In this document: one piece after another, positions 9,626 through 20,044 of the stretch
Layout: each line of letters opens with the position of its first letter
How positions within the stretch are numbered: position 1 is the first letter of the stretch
Assembly (NCBI RefSeq): GCF_947497275.1
Contig: NZ_CANMFS010000003.1
Coordinates: 124,001 to 188,000, forward strand
Source: an uncultured Sulfitobacter sp.
GTDB lineage: Bacteria > Pseudomonadota > Alphaproteobacteria > Rhodobacterales > Rhodobacteraceae
Direction: 5' to 3'
DNA length: 64,000 nucleotides
Program-made: the position numbers and the translations under genes
Notes under the pieces: model-generated
Told to the model about the DNA's origin: nothing
Seen by the model: only the letters and a program-made list of their open reading frames with translations
Databases searched by the model: none

Positions 9626-10516
9626 ATGAGACTGAGCGTTGTCCTTTTCTTGATTGTCTGGACAGGTCCGGCGCTGGCCGAGCCACCCGAACGCCTGTGC
9701 AGCAGTGGCAAATGGGGTCACGCGCATTGCATCCGTGCCGCGCATTTCGTCTACGACACCTGCAATGCGATCGAGACTTTCGCGACCCGGCACGGCCTTA
9801 ATGTCGGCTTTTTCGCGCGACTGATCTGGCAGGAAAGCCGGTTTGACCCGAACGCTCTATCGCACGCCAACGCACGCGGTATCGCCCAGTTCATCCCCTC
9901 GACCGCGCGGTTGCGCGGCCTCAAGGATCCCTACAACCCCGCCGATGCGCTGGAACATTCCGCGCAATACCTTGCCGAGATGGTGCGCCGCTACGGCAAC
10001 GAAGGTATGGCCGCCATCGGGTACAACGGGGGCGAGCGGCGCGCAGAAGGGTTTCTGGAAGGCAAGGGGCTGGCCCCCGAAACGGTCAATTATGTCCCGA
10101 TCATCACCGGGCTGGCCGCAGAGCAATGGCGGGACGCGCCGCCGAAAGACCATGACTTCCGCCTGTCCAAGAACAAGCCGTTTCAAGCAGCGTGCTCCGA
10201 GATGGCGCGCGACCGGCGCCTGACCCCTATCAAGCTGGTAAAACCACCGCCACCGCCGGTCAAACCCTGGGGTGTTCAACTGGGCTTCGGCATCTCCAAA
10301 CAGGCCGCGCGCGACAAGATCAGCCGCCAGACCGCCGCATGTCGAGGGCTGGTCAACGGCGAAAAGCTGGACCTTATCTATGTGAAAAACCGCGTTTCGG
10401 GCAAGAAAGGCTATTTCTTTGCCCGGATCGGACGCAACAGCCGGCAAGCTGCGCAGAAACTTTGCCGCCAGATCAAGGCGCGCAGTTGCAAATGTCTGGT
10501 CGTTCAAAACAAGTGA
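9626..10516 (+). CDS. Secreted lytic transglycosylase (SLT domain) with C-terminal SPOR-like region
   Basis: Signal peptide; FFARLIWQESRFDPNALSHANARGIAQFIPSTA...GYNGGERR SLT motifs. Confidence 0.87.
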   Translation: MRLSVVLFLIVWTGPALAEPPERLCSSGKWGHAHCIRAAHFVYDTCNAIETFATRHGLNVGFFARLIWQESRFDPNALSHANARGIAQFIPSTARLRGLKDPYNPADALEHSAQYLAEMVRRYGNEGMAAIGYNGGERRAEGFLEGKGLAPETVNYVPIITGLAAEQWRDAPPKDHDFRLSKNKPFQAACSEMARDRRLTPIKLVKPPPPPVKPWGVQLGFGISKQAARDKISRQTAACRGLVNGEKLDLIYVKNRVSGKKGYFFARIGRNSRQAAQKLCRQIKARSCKCLVVQNK

Positions 10517-10576
10517 CGCGGGAGGGTGCTGACGGTACGGTGTGACGTGAGGGACATCGCGACAAAGAGGATACCT

Positions 10577-11164
10577 ATGAAACACATTGCATTGATACTT
10601 GCCTTTACGCTTGCCGCAGGTGCGGCCAGTGCCCAGACGGAAGTCGGCATCACCAAGGACATGCCCATCGTCACCGTTCCCACCGTCAATGGCCCGGTCG
10701 AGATATCCCGGATCCAGGATACCCGGAACGAGGTCACAGGCGAATGGGCCCGTACCTCGCGCCCCTGCCCCGATTTCTGCATCCAGCCGATGACGCCCGC
10801 CGAAGGGGTCACGACCATCGGCGAACTCGAATTGATCGAAATGCTGCAGGACCCCGATGCGGTGGTGGTAGACAGCCGCACCGCCGACTGGTTCACCGGC
10901 GGCACGATACCGGGTGCGATCAACATCCCCTACACTTTCGTGCTGGATGAGTTGGGACAGCTCGGATGCGCGCCCGATTTCGACGGATGGGACTGCGAAG
11001 GCGCCAAGCGTGTGGCGCTTTTTTGCAACGGCATCTGGTGCGGCCAGTCGCCGACCGCGATCCGCAACATGCTCGAAGCCGGCTTTCCGGCGGACAAGAT
11101 CCACTACTACCGCGGGGGCATGCAGGTCTGGCGTGTGCTGGGATTGACTGTCGCGGGCGGCTGA
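10577..11164 (+). CDS. Periplasmic rhodanese-like domain protein
   Basis: MKHIALILAFTLAAGAASAQ signal peptide; VVDSRTADWFTGGTIPGAINIPYTF and ALFCNGIWCGQSPTAIRNM rhodanese motifs. Confidence 0.85.
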   Translation: MKHIALILAFTLAAGAASAQTEVGITKDMPIVTVPTVNGPVEISRIQDTRNEVTGEWARTSRPCPDFCIQPMTPAEGVTTIGELELIEMLQDPDAVVVDSRTADWFTGGTIPGAINIPYTFVLDELGQLGCAPDFDGWDCEGAKRVALFCNGIWCGQSPTAIRNMLEAGFPADKIHYYRGGMQVWRVLGLTVAGG

Positions 11165-11207
11165 TCGGGACTGCGGGCGACGCGTATGTCGCGTGCCCGC
11201 ACCTTTC

Positions 11208-12896
11208 TCAGATCTCGTCGGGGAAGTGCTTCATCGTCAGGCGGATCGGATTTGGTGCCGCCTGCCCCAGACCGCAGATCGACGCGTCGGCCATCGCCTG
11301 CGACAGCTCTTCGAGCAGCCCCTGATCCCAGCGGTCCTGCTGCATCAGCTTGACCGCCTTTTCACAGCCCACCCGGCACGGCGTGCATTGACCACAGCTT
11401 TCGTCCTCGAAAAAGCGCAACATGTTGACCGCCGCATCGCGCGCGCTGTCACCTTCCGACAGGACCACAACGGCCGCCGAGCCGATGAAGCTGTCGTGCG
11501 GCTGCAGGGTGTCGAAATCCAGCGGGATATCAGACCTTGAGGCGGGCAACAGCCCCGATGAGGGGCCACCGGGCTGGTAGGCCTTGAACACATGGCCTTC
11601 CGCCATGCCGCCCGCAGCTTTGATAATATCGGTAATGGTCGACCCCGCCGGCAGCAAATATACGCCCGGAGCGGCAACGCGGCCCGACACGGAGTAGCTG
11701 CGCAAACCTGTGCGTCCGTTCTTTTCAACCGACGACAGGATCTCGGGGCCTTCGCGGCACACCCGCGCCACCCAGTGCAAGGTCTCGACGTTGTGCACCA
11801 GCGTCGGACGGCCAAAGACCCCTACCTGAGCGACATAAGGCGGGCGATGGCGCGGTATGCCACGCTTTCCCTCGATGCTTTCGATCATCGCGGATTCCTC
11901 GCCGCAGATATATGCACCCGCCCCCCGCCGCAGATCAATGTAGCCCGGCGATACCAGTCCCGTATCCTCCAGTGCTGCAATCTCGCGCGCGAGGATTTCG
12001 AGAACAGCCGGGTATTCGTCGCGCATATAGATGAACACGCGCTCGGCCTCCACGGCCCAGGCAGCGATCAGCATCCCCTCGAGAAACAGATGCGGCGTCG
12101 TCTCAAGGTGAAAGCGGTCTTTGAATGTGCCTGGCTCGCCCTCGTCGCCATTCACGGCCAGATACCGCGGCCCCTGTGCCGCACGTACGAAGCCCCACTT
12201 CTTGCCCGACGGAAACCCCGCCCCGCCAAGGCCGCGCAGACCCGAAGACTGCACCTTGTCCTGGACCGCCTCCCAGTCGCCGCTTGCGCGCAGGGATCTA
12301 AGCGTGGCGTATCCTCCGCCCTCTACATAGGCGTCGAATGTCTCGTAGTCCGGCACCGGAGCGTGGGTGTCGCGCGTCGCCACCGCTGCCTGCACCTTCT
12401 CCGGTGTCGCGAAATCGATCTGGGCGTGTCCCAACGCCACTACCGGCGCCTTGTCGCATCCCCCCATGCAGGGCGCGCGCAGCACACGCACCTCGGCGGG
12501 GTCCAGCCCCTCCAGCAGCGCGTTCTTGAGCGCCTGTGCACCCGCAAGTTCGCAGCTGAGCGATTCGCACACCCGGATCGTCAGGGCGGGGGGCGGCGTC
12601 TGCCCTTCCTTGACCACATCGAAATGCGCATAGAATGTCGCCACCTCATAGACCTCGGCCATGGAAATGCGCATCTCTTCGGCCAGTGCGCGCAGATGTG
12701 GCGCAGACAGATGGCCGTAGGCGTCCTGAATGAGGTGAAGATGTTCGATCAACAGATCGCGGTCGCGCGGTTCGTCTCCCAGAAGGCTGCGCACCTGCGA
12801 CCAGGCGTCGTCGTGCAACTGGCGACCCTTTGTATGGGTCCGGCCCTTGCCCTTTCCGGACTTCCAGACGCCCTTCTTGTTCCCGTCCAACGCCAT
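11208..12896 (-). CDS. Fused NuoE-NuoF type NAD-binding flavoprotein (FdsB/formate dehydrogenase beta-like)
   Basis: N-terminal NuoE-like [2Fe-2S] domain (VCESLSCELAG...APCMGGCDKAP) fused to NuoF (GLRGLGGAGFPSGKKWGFV...AGAYICGEESAMIESIEGKRG...SCGQCTPCRVG). Confidence 0.88.
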   Translation of the reverse strand: MALDGNKKGVWKSGKGKGRTHTKGRQLHDDAWSQVRSLLGDEPRDRDLLIEHLHLIQDAYGHLSAPHLRALAEEMRISMAEVYEVATFYAHFDVVKEGQTPPPALTIRVCESLSCELAGAQALKNALLEGLDPAEVRVLRAPCMGGCDKAPVVALGHAQIDFATPEKVQAAVATRDTHAPVPDYETFDAYVEGGGYATLRSLRASGDWEAVQDKVQSSGLRGLGGAGFPSGKKWGFVRAAQGPRYLAVNGDEGEPGTFKDRFHLETTPHLFLEGMLIAAWAVEAERVFIYMRDEYPAVLEILAREIAALEDTGLVSPGYIDLRRGAGAYICGEESAMIESIEGKRGIPRHRPPYVAQVGVFGRPTLVHNVETLHWVARVCREGPEILSSVEKNGRTGLRSYSVSGRVAAPGVYLLPAGSTITDIIKAAGGMAEGHVFKAYQPGGPSSGLLPASRSDIPLDFDTLQPHDSFIGSAAVVVLSEGDSARDAAVNMLRFFEDESCGQCTPCRVGCEKAVKLMQQDRWDQGLLEELSQAMADASICGLGQAAPNPIRLTMKHFPDEI

Positions 12897-13077
12897 ACCA
12901 CCGATCCCTTCGAAATGTTTTTGCCTTCTATCAAAGGCGCGCCCGGCGCCCAAAGCGAAAAGCGACCCCTCGGACCCGATTTGCGCGCTCGGCGGGCGGG
13001 CGTGCCGCCTATCGGAAACTGCGCGGTCCGCCGCTTGTCCACTGGCAGCCCCCGGATCTTTCTGACATCATGAAACA

Positions 13078-13473
13078 ATGAGAATATTCTATGCCATCCT
13101 GTTTGCGCTGATTGCCCTGCCCGCCGCTGCCGGGGGTTTGATGACCGCCGAGGAGTTCGATGCCTATACACGTGGCAAAACGCTTTTCTACGGGAATGGG
13201 TCCGAGCCCTACGGCGCGGAAATCTATTTGCCGGACAGGCGGGTACGCTGGTCCTTCCTCGACGGCCAATGCAAGGACGGCACATGGTACGAGGCAGAGG
13301 GCCTCATCTGCTTTACTTACGAAGACCGTCCCGATCCGCAATGCTGGAGCTTCGAGCGCGGACCGCGCGGATTGATCGCGCGGTTCGAGAACGACCCCGC
13401 CATAAGCCCGCTTTATGAGGCGAACGAGAGCACACAGGAAATGTTGTGTCTGGGCCCGCGCATCGGGGTGTGA
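13078..13473 (+). CDS. Hypothetical secreted protein
   Basis: 131 aa ORF with signal peptide MRIFYAILFALIALPAAAG; no family recognised with certainty. Confidence 0.7.
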   Translation: MRIFYAILFALIALPAAAGGLMTAEEFDAYTRGKTLFYGNGSEPYGAEIYLPDRRVRWSFLDGQCKDGTWYEAEGLICFTYEDRPDPQCWSFERGPRGLIARFENDPAISPLYEANESTQEMLCLGPRIGV

Positions 13474-13507
13474 TCGGCTTTCGCGACTCGCTGCATATGT
13501 ACGGCTT

Positions 13508-15055
13508 CTAGAACAGGGATCCCTGTTCGGGTGACTTGGATCCGGATTTGCGGGTGGCTCCCTTGCCGCCGACACTGAACCTTCCGTCAGCGAACTGGAT
13601 CTCAAGGTCGGTTGCCGCGCGCGCCGCTGCGGTCGTGGTAATGACATTGCCGCCACTGCGTACCACCGCGAAGCCCCGCTCCAGCGTGGCCTCGTAGCCA
13701 AGCGTGATGCGCAGGCGCTCCGCAGCCTCGATCTGCTTGCGCCACCCCGCTGTCTGACGTGCGGCCGCTGCCGACAACTGCCGCGTGACGCGCGCGAGCC
13801 TTTCCGCCTGCCTGTCGCGTTCGCGCAGCAGTGTCGTTGGGCGCAGGCGCTGTGCCTCGGCGGCGCGCCGCTTTGCCGCGACCGCGCGCGCAAGTGCCGG
13901 TGCCAGCCGCCCTGACAGATCCTCCAATCGCCGCCGCTCCTGTACCAGCCGGGCGCGCAGCCCGGCAGGACGCAGCGCGCCGCTGCGGTCGGCCAGGCGC
14001 ACCTTGCGCCGCTGCACCCCCGCGATCAGCGCGGGACCAAGCCGCTCGCCGGCCCGGTCGAGACGCTGGCGCGGACTGTCGAGCAAAGTATCGGCGCGCG
14101 GCAAGGCGCGGGCCATATCGCGCAGGCGCTGACCACGCGTGATCAATCCCTGGCTCAACGCGCGGCTCATCCTCGCGTGTTGTTGATCTAGGTAGGCCAT
14201 CAATTCATGGCGCACCGGTACGGCCAGTTCCGCCGCCGCCGTCGGTGTCGGTGCGCGCTTGTCGGAGGCAAAATCGATCAGCGTCGTATCGGTTTCGTGC
14301 CCCACGGCGGAGATCAGCGGGATCTGCGATGCCGCCGCCGCACGCAAGACGACTTCTTCGTTAAAGCCCCACAGATCCTCGACGGATCCGCCACCGCGCG
14401 CCACGATGATCAGATCGGGACGCGGCAGCGCGCCGCCCGGTGTCATCGCGTTGAACCCGTCGATTGCGCGCGCCACTTCGGGTGCGCATTTCGCGCCCTG
14501 CACGGCAACGGGCCAGATCAGTACCTTGCGCGGAAACCGGTCGCGCAACCGATGCAGGATATCGCGGATCACCGCCCCCGAGGGCGAGGTGACGACGCCG
14601 ATGATGTCGGGCAGATAGGGCAGTACCTGCTTGCGCTCAGGCGCGAACAACCCTTCGGCCGCAAGCGCCGTCTTGCGCTTTTCCAGGAGCGCCATGAGCG
14701 CGCCCATGCCCGCCGGTTTAATGTCTTCGATGATGATCTGGTACTTCGACTGGCCCGGAAACGTGGTGACACGCCCCGTCACGATCACCTCCATCCCCTC
14801 TTCGGGCATCGTATCTAGTCGCGCCGCGACCCCTTTCCAGATGATCCCCGCCATCACCGCTTTGTCGTCCTTGAGGTCTAGATACACATGGCCCGAACGC
14901 GGCAGGCTTACCCGACCCACTTCGGCGCGCAAACGGACGTGTCCGAATTCCCCCTCGATTACCCGCTTGATCGCGTTCGACAATTCGCCGACGGTAAATT
15001 CGGGGCTGTTGTCGCCATCCGGCCCCGCGTCGGCACCGTCTTCGAACATATCCAT
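13508..15055 (-). CDS. xseA: Exodeoxyribonuclease VII large subunit
   Basis: OB-fold N-terminus (FTVGELSNAIKRVIEGEFGHVRLRAEVGRVSLPRSGHVYLDLKD) and PDLIIVARGGGSVEDLWGFNEE. Confidence 0.95.
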   Translation of the reverse strand: MDMFEDGADAGPDGDNSPEFTVGELSNAIKRVIEGEFGHVRLRAEVGRVSLPRSGHVYLDLKDDKAVMAGIIWKGVAARLDTMPEEGMEVIVTGRVTTFPGQSKYQIIIEDIKPAGMGALMALLEKRKTALAAEGLFAPERKQVLPYLPDIIGVVTSPSGAVIRDILHRLRDRFPRKVLIWPVAVQGAKCAPEVARAIDGFNAMTPGGALPRPDLIIVARGGGSVEDLWGFNEEVVLRAAAASQIPLISAVGHETDTTLIDFASDKRAPTPTAAAELAVPVRHELMAYLDQQHARMSRALSQGLITRGQRLRDMARALPRADTLLDSPRQRLDRAGERLGPALIAGVQRRKVRLADRSGALRPAGLRARLVQERRRLEDLSGRLAPALARAVAAKRRAAEAQRLRPTTLLRERDRQAERLARVTRQLSAAAARQTAGWRKQIEAAERLRITLGYEATLERGFAVVRSGGNVITTTAAARAATDLEIQFADGRFSVGGKGATRKSGSKSPEQGSLF

Positions 15056-15128
15056 CGGTCTGCGTCCTTGTGATCTTTCCAGCGGGAGAATAGAACGCCC
15101 GGAACCTCAAGCCAAGGGAGTGCGCGGC

Positions 15129-16394
15129 ATGAATATCCTGATTTTGGGCAGCGGCGGGCGCGAACACAGCCTTGCGTGGGCCGTCATGCAGAACCCCAAA
15201 TGCGACAAGTTGATCGTGGCGCCCGGCAATGCAGGCATCGCCCAGATCGCCGACTGCGCGGATGTCGATATCAACGACGGCGGCGCGGTCGTGCAATTCG
15301 CCGAGGACAACAGCATAGAGTTCGTGATCGTCGGACCCGAGGCGCCATTGGCCAACGGTGTCGCGGACCGATTGCGGGACGCAGGGCTGCTGGTGTTCGG
15401 CCCCTCGCAGGCGGCGGCGGCTCTCGAAGCGTCGAAGGCCTTTACCAAGGAGATCTGCGACGCTTGTGGTGCGCCCACCGCCCGCTACGGCCACTTCACC
15501 GACAAGCAGGCCGCGAAAGACTATGTGCGCGCGCAAGGCACACCCATCGTGGTCAAGGCAGACGGGCTGGCGGCAGGCAAGGGCGTGATCATCGCCGAAA
15601 CGGTGGCGCAGGCCGATGAAGCACTTGACGATATGTTCGGCGGCAGCTTCGGAGCGGCGGGAGCCGAGGTAGTGATCGAGGAATTCATGCGCGGCGAGGA
15701 AGCGTCGTTTTTCGTGCTGTGTGACGGGAAAGACGTGTTGCCCATCGGCACAGCGCAGGATCACAAGCGTGTGGGCGAAGGCGATACCGGCCCGAATACG
15801 GGCGGCATGGGGGCCTATTCCCCCGCCCCAGTGCTCACCGATGCCATCGCCGAGCGCGCACTGAACGAGATCATCCGCCCCACGATGGCCGAAATGGCAC
15901 GGCGCGGGATGCCTTATCAGGGCGTGCTTTATGCCGGTCTGATGATCGAGAACGGCGCGCCGCGGCTTGTCGAATACAACGTGCGTTTCGGCGATCCCGA
16001 ATGCCAGGTGCTGATGATGCGGCTCGGTGCCCAAGCCTTCGACCTGATGCACGCCGCCGCCGAAAGACGGCTCGATACCATGCGCGTCAACTGGGCGAAC
16101 GACCATGCGTTGACGGTCGTGCTGGCCGCTGCGGGGTATCCCGGTGCCTACAAAAAGGGTAGTGTCATCCGGGGCTTGGACACGCTGCCCGAAGACAGCA
16201 GCAACATGGTGTTCCACGCAGGCACGGCCGCCCGGGACGGCGCGACCGTCGCCGCCGGCGGGCGTGTGCTGAACGTGACCGCCCGCGGCAAGACGCTGGC
16301 GGAGGCGCAGCAGCGCGCCTATGCGATGGTGGACCAGGTGGATTGGCCCGAGGGCTTCTGCCGCCGTGACATCGGCTGGCGGGCGCTGGATTAA
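15129..16394 (+). CDS. purD: Phosphoribosylamine--glycine ligase
   Basis: MNILILGSGGREHSLAWAV...VVGPEAPLANGV...VVKADGLAAGKGV...GPNTGGMGAYSPAP; start trimmed from the longer ORF. Confidence 0.96.
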   Translation: MNILILGSGGREHSLAWAVMQNPKCDKLIVAPGNAGIAQIADCADVDINDGGAVVQFAEDNSIEFVIVGPEAPLANGVADRLRDAGLLVFGPSQAAAALEASKAFTKEICDACGAPTARYGHFTDKQAAKDYVRAQGTPIVVKADGLAAGKGVIIAETVAQADEALDDMFGGSFGAAGAEVVIEEFMRGEEASFFVLCDGKDVLPIGTAQDHKRVGEGDTGPNTGGMGAYSPAPVLTDAIAERALNEIIRPTMAEMARRGMPYQGVLYAGLMIENGAPRLVEYNVRFGDPECQVLMMRLGAQAFDLMHAAAERRLDTMRVNWANDHALTVVLAAAGYPGAYKKGSVIRGLDTLPEDSSNMVFHAGTAARDGATVAAGGRVLNVTARGKTLAEAQQRAYAMVDQVDWPEGFCRRDIGWRALD

Positions 16395-16483
16395 TAGGCC
16401 GCGGCGCGCCGGCGATTGTCTGCTGGGTGCTGCAAGGGCCCGACCGAATGGCACCGGCGAACAGGCTGGCCACATCGATCAGG

Positions 16484-17259
16484 TTATCTGCGGCAGCCCA
16501 GCGCGTGCGCAAAACTGCTTCGGTCCCGGTATGGACCGATATCGCTCATCGCAAGCGCCGATCCTTCAAACCGCACGCCCATCACGCGCCGCCAATCGGC
16601 GCTGGCGACGATCATCTCCGGCCCGGCTCCGCAGTCACGCAGGCCACCACCGATGTCCGTCTCTCCGATCCGATGGTTCGTCACGCCCGGAAGCTGGGCA
16701 ATCTCGTAGAGCTGTCCGTTCGAAAACCGCCAGACCCGCAGTATCTTTGCCAGATGAGGCCGGTCGACATAGGCCAGCTCGGTCAGGCCATCCCCGTCCA
16801 GATCAGCAATTGCGACAGGTGCCAGCCAACGAAAGCGCTGCCCGATATACGGCGTCGCCCCGACAAGTCCGCCAGCGTCGTAAATCGCAAGGCGCGCACC
16901 CTGCGTCTGGTGGCTTTCGACCACGACAACTTCGCGGCGTCCGTTGCCATCGATGTCCACCAGACGCGGCGCGGTATCTTCAAACACCCGCTCGCGCGGC
17001 AACCGCAAAACGATGGGGGCAGCAGTGTCTTCTAACTGTAGAACGAGAGCGCCGTACGAGATGGCGTCTCCCAGAATACCGTGGGGATACCGCTCCGTCG
17101 GTTCGGCATAGGCCGCCGAAACAAGCGCAGGTTCTTGCGCGTTCTGCGCGGCGGCAGCAAAGGGCGCGCACCCGGCCAGAACCACGCACACGGGCCGCAG
17201 CGCGCGGCGGGCGCGCGCCTGCAACGGGGACTTCGACAGACGCCGCGCCCCGTAGCACA

Positions 17260-17260
<1 letters not shown>
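16484..17260 (-). CDS. FG-GAP/VCBS repeat-containing exported (probable lipo-) protein
   Basis: Repeat motifs DIDGNGRREVVVVE and IADLDGDGLTELAYVDR; N-terminal VCVVLAGC lipobox-like. Confidence 0.72.
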
Positions 17261-17619
<359 letters not shown>

Positions 17620-17737
17620 CTACGCAAGCCTTCCGCCACGCGCCAGCCCCTTTTGCAGATGCGGCATAGGGTTCTAGGCAGTGGTGATCAAACGCGCTAG
17701 TGTGCGCGCGAATAACAGACCCAAGAGGCATTGGGCC

Positions 17738-18277
17738 ATGATACAGGCACGTCCCCTTCATCCGCTGCGCACGCCCGTGTTGCGCGTGCTCGCTTTGCTT
17801 GCGCTGGCAGCCTGTGCTGATGGACAGACCGTTTCGCAAGGCGGTGTTGTACAGGGCAACGGCCTTGCCCCCCCCGGCGCGCCGCGCGGGACCTGTTGGG
17901 GCAAGATCCCGACACCCGCCGTGGTCGAGACGGTAACGGAACAGGTGCTCGTGAGTCCGGCAAGGATGAACACCGACGGGACGGTTGCGACGTTGCCAGT
18001 CTACCGCTCAGAGCAGCGTCAAGAGATCGTCACACCCCGCACCGACAACTGGTTCGAGACGCCCTGCCCGCCCGATTTTACGGTCGAGTTCGTCTCATCG
18101 CTGCAACGCGCGCTGCAGGCACGTGGCCTGTATCAGGGGGCGGTTACCGGCAATATGGATGCGGAAACACGGGCAGCCGTGCTTGCCGTGCAAACCGCCG
18201 GAGGATTGCGCAGCGACGTGCTGTCGATCAAGACGGCGCGCGCCCTAGGCCTGGTCGCGGTGCCCCGCTCGCCGTAG
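17738..18277 (+). CDS. Peptidoglycan-binding-like domain lipoprotein
   Basis: Lipobox LLALAAC; C-terminal LQRALQARGLYQGAVTGNMDAETRAAVLAVQ resembling PG_binding_1. Confidence 0.75.
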   Translation: MIQARPLHPLRTPVLRVLALLALAACADGQTVSQGGVVQGNGLAPPGAPRGTCWGKIPTPAVVETVTEQVLVSPARMNTDGTVATLPVYRSEQRQEIVTPRTDNWFETPCPPDFTVEFVSSLQRALQARGLYQGAVTGNMDAETRAAVLAVQTAGGLRSDVLSIKTARALGLVAVPRSP

Positions 18278-18285
18278 AGACACGT

Positions 18286-18318
18286 GAAAATGGGCGCCCC
18301 AAGGGGACGCCCATTTTT
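18286..18318. terminator. Bidirectional intrinsic terminator between convergent genes
   Basis: AAAATGGGCGCCCCAAGGGGACGCCCATTTTT. Confidence 0.8.
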
Positions 18319-18336
18319 GGAAACAAACCTGTCTGA

Positions 18337-19821
18337 CTAGTCGTCTAGCGTAAGTGCCACAAATCGCGGATCTCCCGCACGCCGCACCAACAGCAAGAGA
18401 GATTTGCGTCCCGCTTCCTTCGCGGCATCGACCCTGTCATTCAGATCGGCGATGCTCGCGACAGCCTGCTGTCCGGCTTCGGTGATGATGTCCCCCGCAC
18501 GCAACCCCTTCTCGAATGCTTCCGAACCGTCTTCGACCTGCGTCACCGCCAGGCCCTGCATCTGGGCGTCTGCCCCCAGTTCTTCGCGGATCTCGGCGGT
18601 CAGCGGGCTAACGGTAAGGCCGAGGAGCGAGGATGTTTCCGGCTCCCCTTCGGTGTCGGGAATGATCTCGTCCTCTGGCGTCTCGCCATTCGCATCCTCG
18701 CGGCGGCCCAGAACGACGTTGATCGTCTGGCTTTCTCCTTCGCGCAGGACCGTTACCCGCACGGTTGCACCCACGGGACTGTTGCCCACCTGCCGTACCA
18801 ACGCACGGGTGTCCGCGACATCGACACCATCGAAGGACAAGATTACGTCCCCGGTCTCAAGACCGGCATCCTTTGCAGGCCCGTCGGGCACATCGGTGAT
18901 GAGCGCGCCTGACGCATTCTCGAGCCCCATCGCATCAGCGACGTCTTGGGTGACATCCTGAATGCGGACGCCAAGCCAGCCGCGGCGCGTCTCGCCGAAC
19001 TCCTTGAGCTGGTCAACCACACGCGTCACCACATTGGCGGCCATGGAAAATCCGATCCCGATGGAGCCGCCGTTGGGCGACAGGATCGCCGTGTTCACAC
19101 CGATCACATCGCCATCCATGTTGAACAAGGGGCCGCCGGAGTTGCCGCGGTTGATCGCCGCATCGGTCTGAATGTAATCGTCATAGGTGCCGCTGAGCGC
19201 GCGATTGCGCGCCGACACGATGCCTGCCGAGACAGAGAACCCCTGACCCAGCGGATTGCCCATCGCAATGACCCAATCACCCACGCGCGCCGCATCGCTG
19301 TCACCGAAATTCACGAAATCAAGCGGCGTAGCGGCTTCTACCTTGAGCAGGGCGATGTCGGTGTTGGGATCCGTTCCGATCACCGTCGCCTTCAGTTCCT
19401 TGCCCGAAAAGAACTCGATGGTGATCTCATCCGCGCCCGCGATGACATGGTTGTTGGTGACGACGAAACCATCCTCGGAAATTACAAAACCCGATCCCAG
19501 AGCGGAAGATCGACGCGGCGAGGGAGCCTCGTCCTCTCCGCCCCGGTTCCGATCCTGAAATTCGCGGAAAAAATCCTCGAACGGCGAGCCTTCTGGCACG
19601 ATGCCACGCGGCCCCGTGCGTCCTTCGACCATCGTCGATGTGGTGATGTTGACGACCGAAGGGCTGATCTGTTCCGCCAGCGGTGCAAGGCTTTCGGGTT
19701 TTGCCAGCGCCGACACGGCCTGCAGCGCCACCATGGCGAGCGCCAACAAGCCGACGAGTGCGGCGCGCAGGCCGGGGGTCAATGGGTTCTTTTGGGATTG
19801 GGCGACCGCTCTGGGCTGCAT
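18337..19821 (-). CDS. degP: Do/DegQ-family serine endoprotease (HtrA)
   Basis: VTNNHVIAGADEITIEF, NTDIALLKV, NRGNSGGPLFNMDGDVIGVNTAI and two PDZ domains. Confidence 0.95.
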   Translation of the reverse strand: MQPRAVAQSQKNPLTPGLRAALVGLLALAMVALQAVSALAKPESLAPLAEQISPSVVNITTSTMVEGRTGPRGIVPEGSPFEDFFREFQDRNRGGEDEAPSPRRSSALGSGFVISEDGFVVTNNHVIAGADEITIEFFSGKELKATVIGTDPNTDIALLKVEAATPLDFVNFGDSDAARVGDWVIAMGNPLGQGFSVSAGIVSARNRALSGTYDDYIQTDAAINRGNSGGPLFNMDGDVIGVNTAILSPNGGSIGIGFSMAANVVTRVVDQLKEFGETRRGWLGVRIQDVTQDVADAMGLENASGALITDVPDGPAKDAGLETGDVILSFDGVDVADTRALVRQVGNSPVGATVRVTVLREGESQTINVVLGRREDANGETPEDEIIPDTEGEPETSSLLGLTVSPLTAEIREELGADAQMQGLAVTQVEDGSEAFEKGLRAGDIITEAGQQAVASIADLNDRVDAAKEAGRKSLLLLVRRAGDPRFVALTLDD

Positions 19822-20044
19822 GTTGCGTCTCCTGATGGAATAGATGCCGCATCGGCATAGAAATTATTGGGCAGAGTGCATGGTGCTTGCACACAGTACA
19901 ATATCAAAGATGGGTCGGGCACGGCCCAATTCAACAGCCTTCATATCCTCGTGAGCGTCCGTTGCCCGTCATCCGACATTTCTTTCACAACGCCTGCTTT
20001 CGCGTGCTAGAAAACCGCAAGCACCCACCCGAAGGAGTTTCCCG

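Noticed and set aside
11592-13073. 493-aa plus-strand ORF antisense to the NuoEF fusion
   Set aside because: Shadow ORF with no protein-like motifs; the opposite strand encodes recognisable Fe-S/flavin domains.
13511-13528. Perfect 18-bp palindrome GAACAGGGATCCCTGTTC
   Set aside because: It is the last six codons of xseA (EQGSLF), so it is most likely a coding coincidence.
14718-16475. 585-aa minus-strand ORF antisense to purD and the xseA start
   Set aside because: Mirror-frame ORF of a high-GC gene; purD on the plus strand has clear family motifs and the antisense translation is Arg/His/Gly-rich noise.
17640-17740. Possible tRNA-like or small RNA signal upstream of the peptidoglycan-binding protein
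   Set aside because: Could not fold a cloverleaf or find TTCGA/T-loop motifs; likely an ordinary promoter region.
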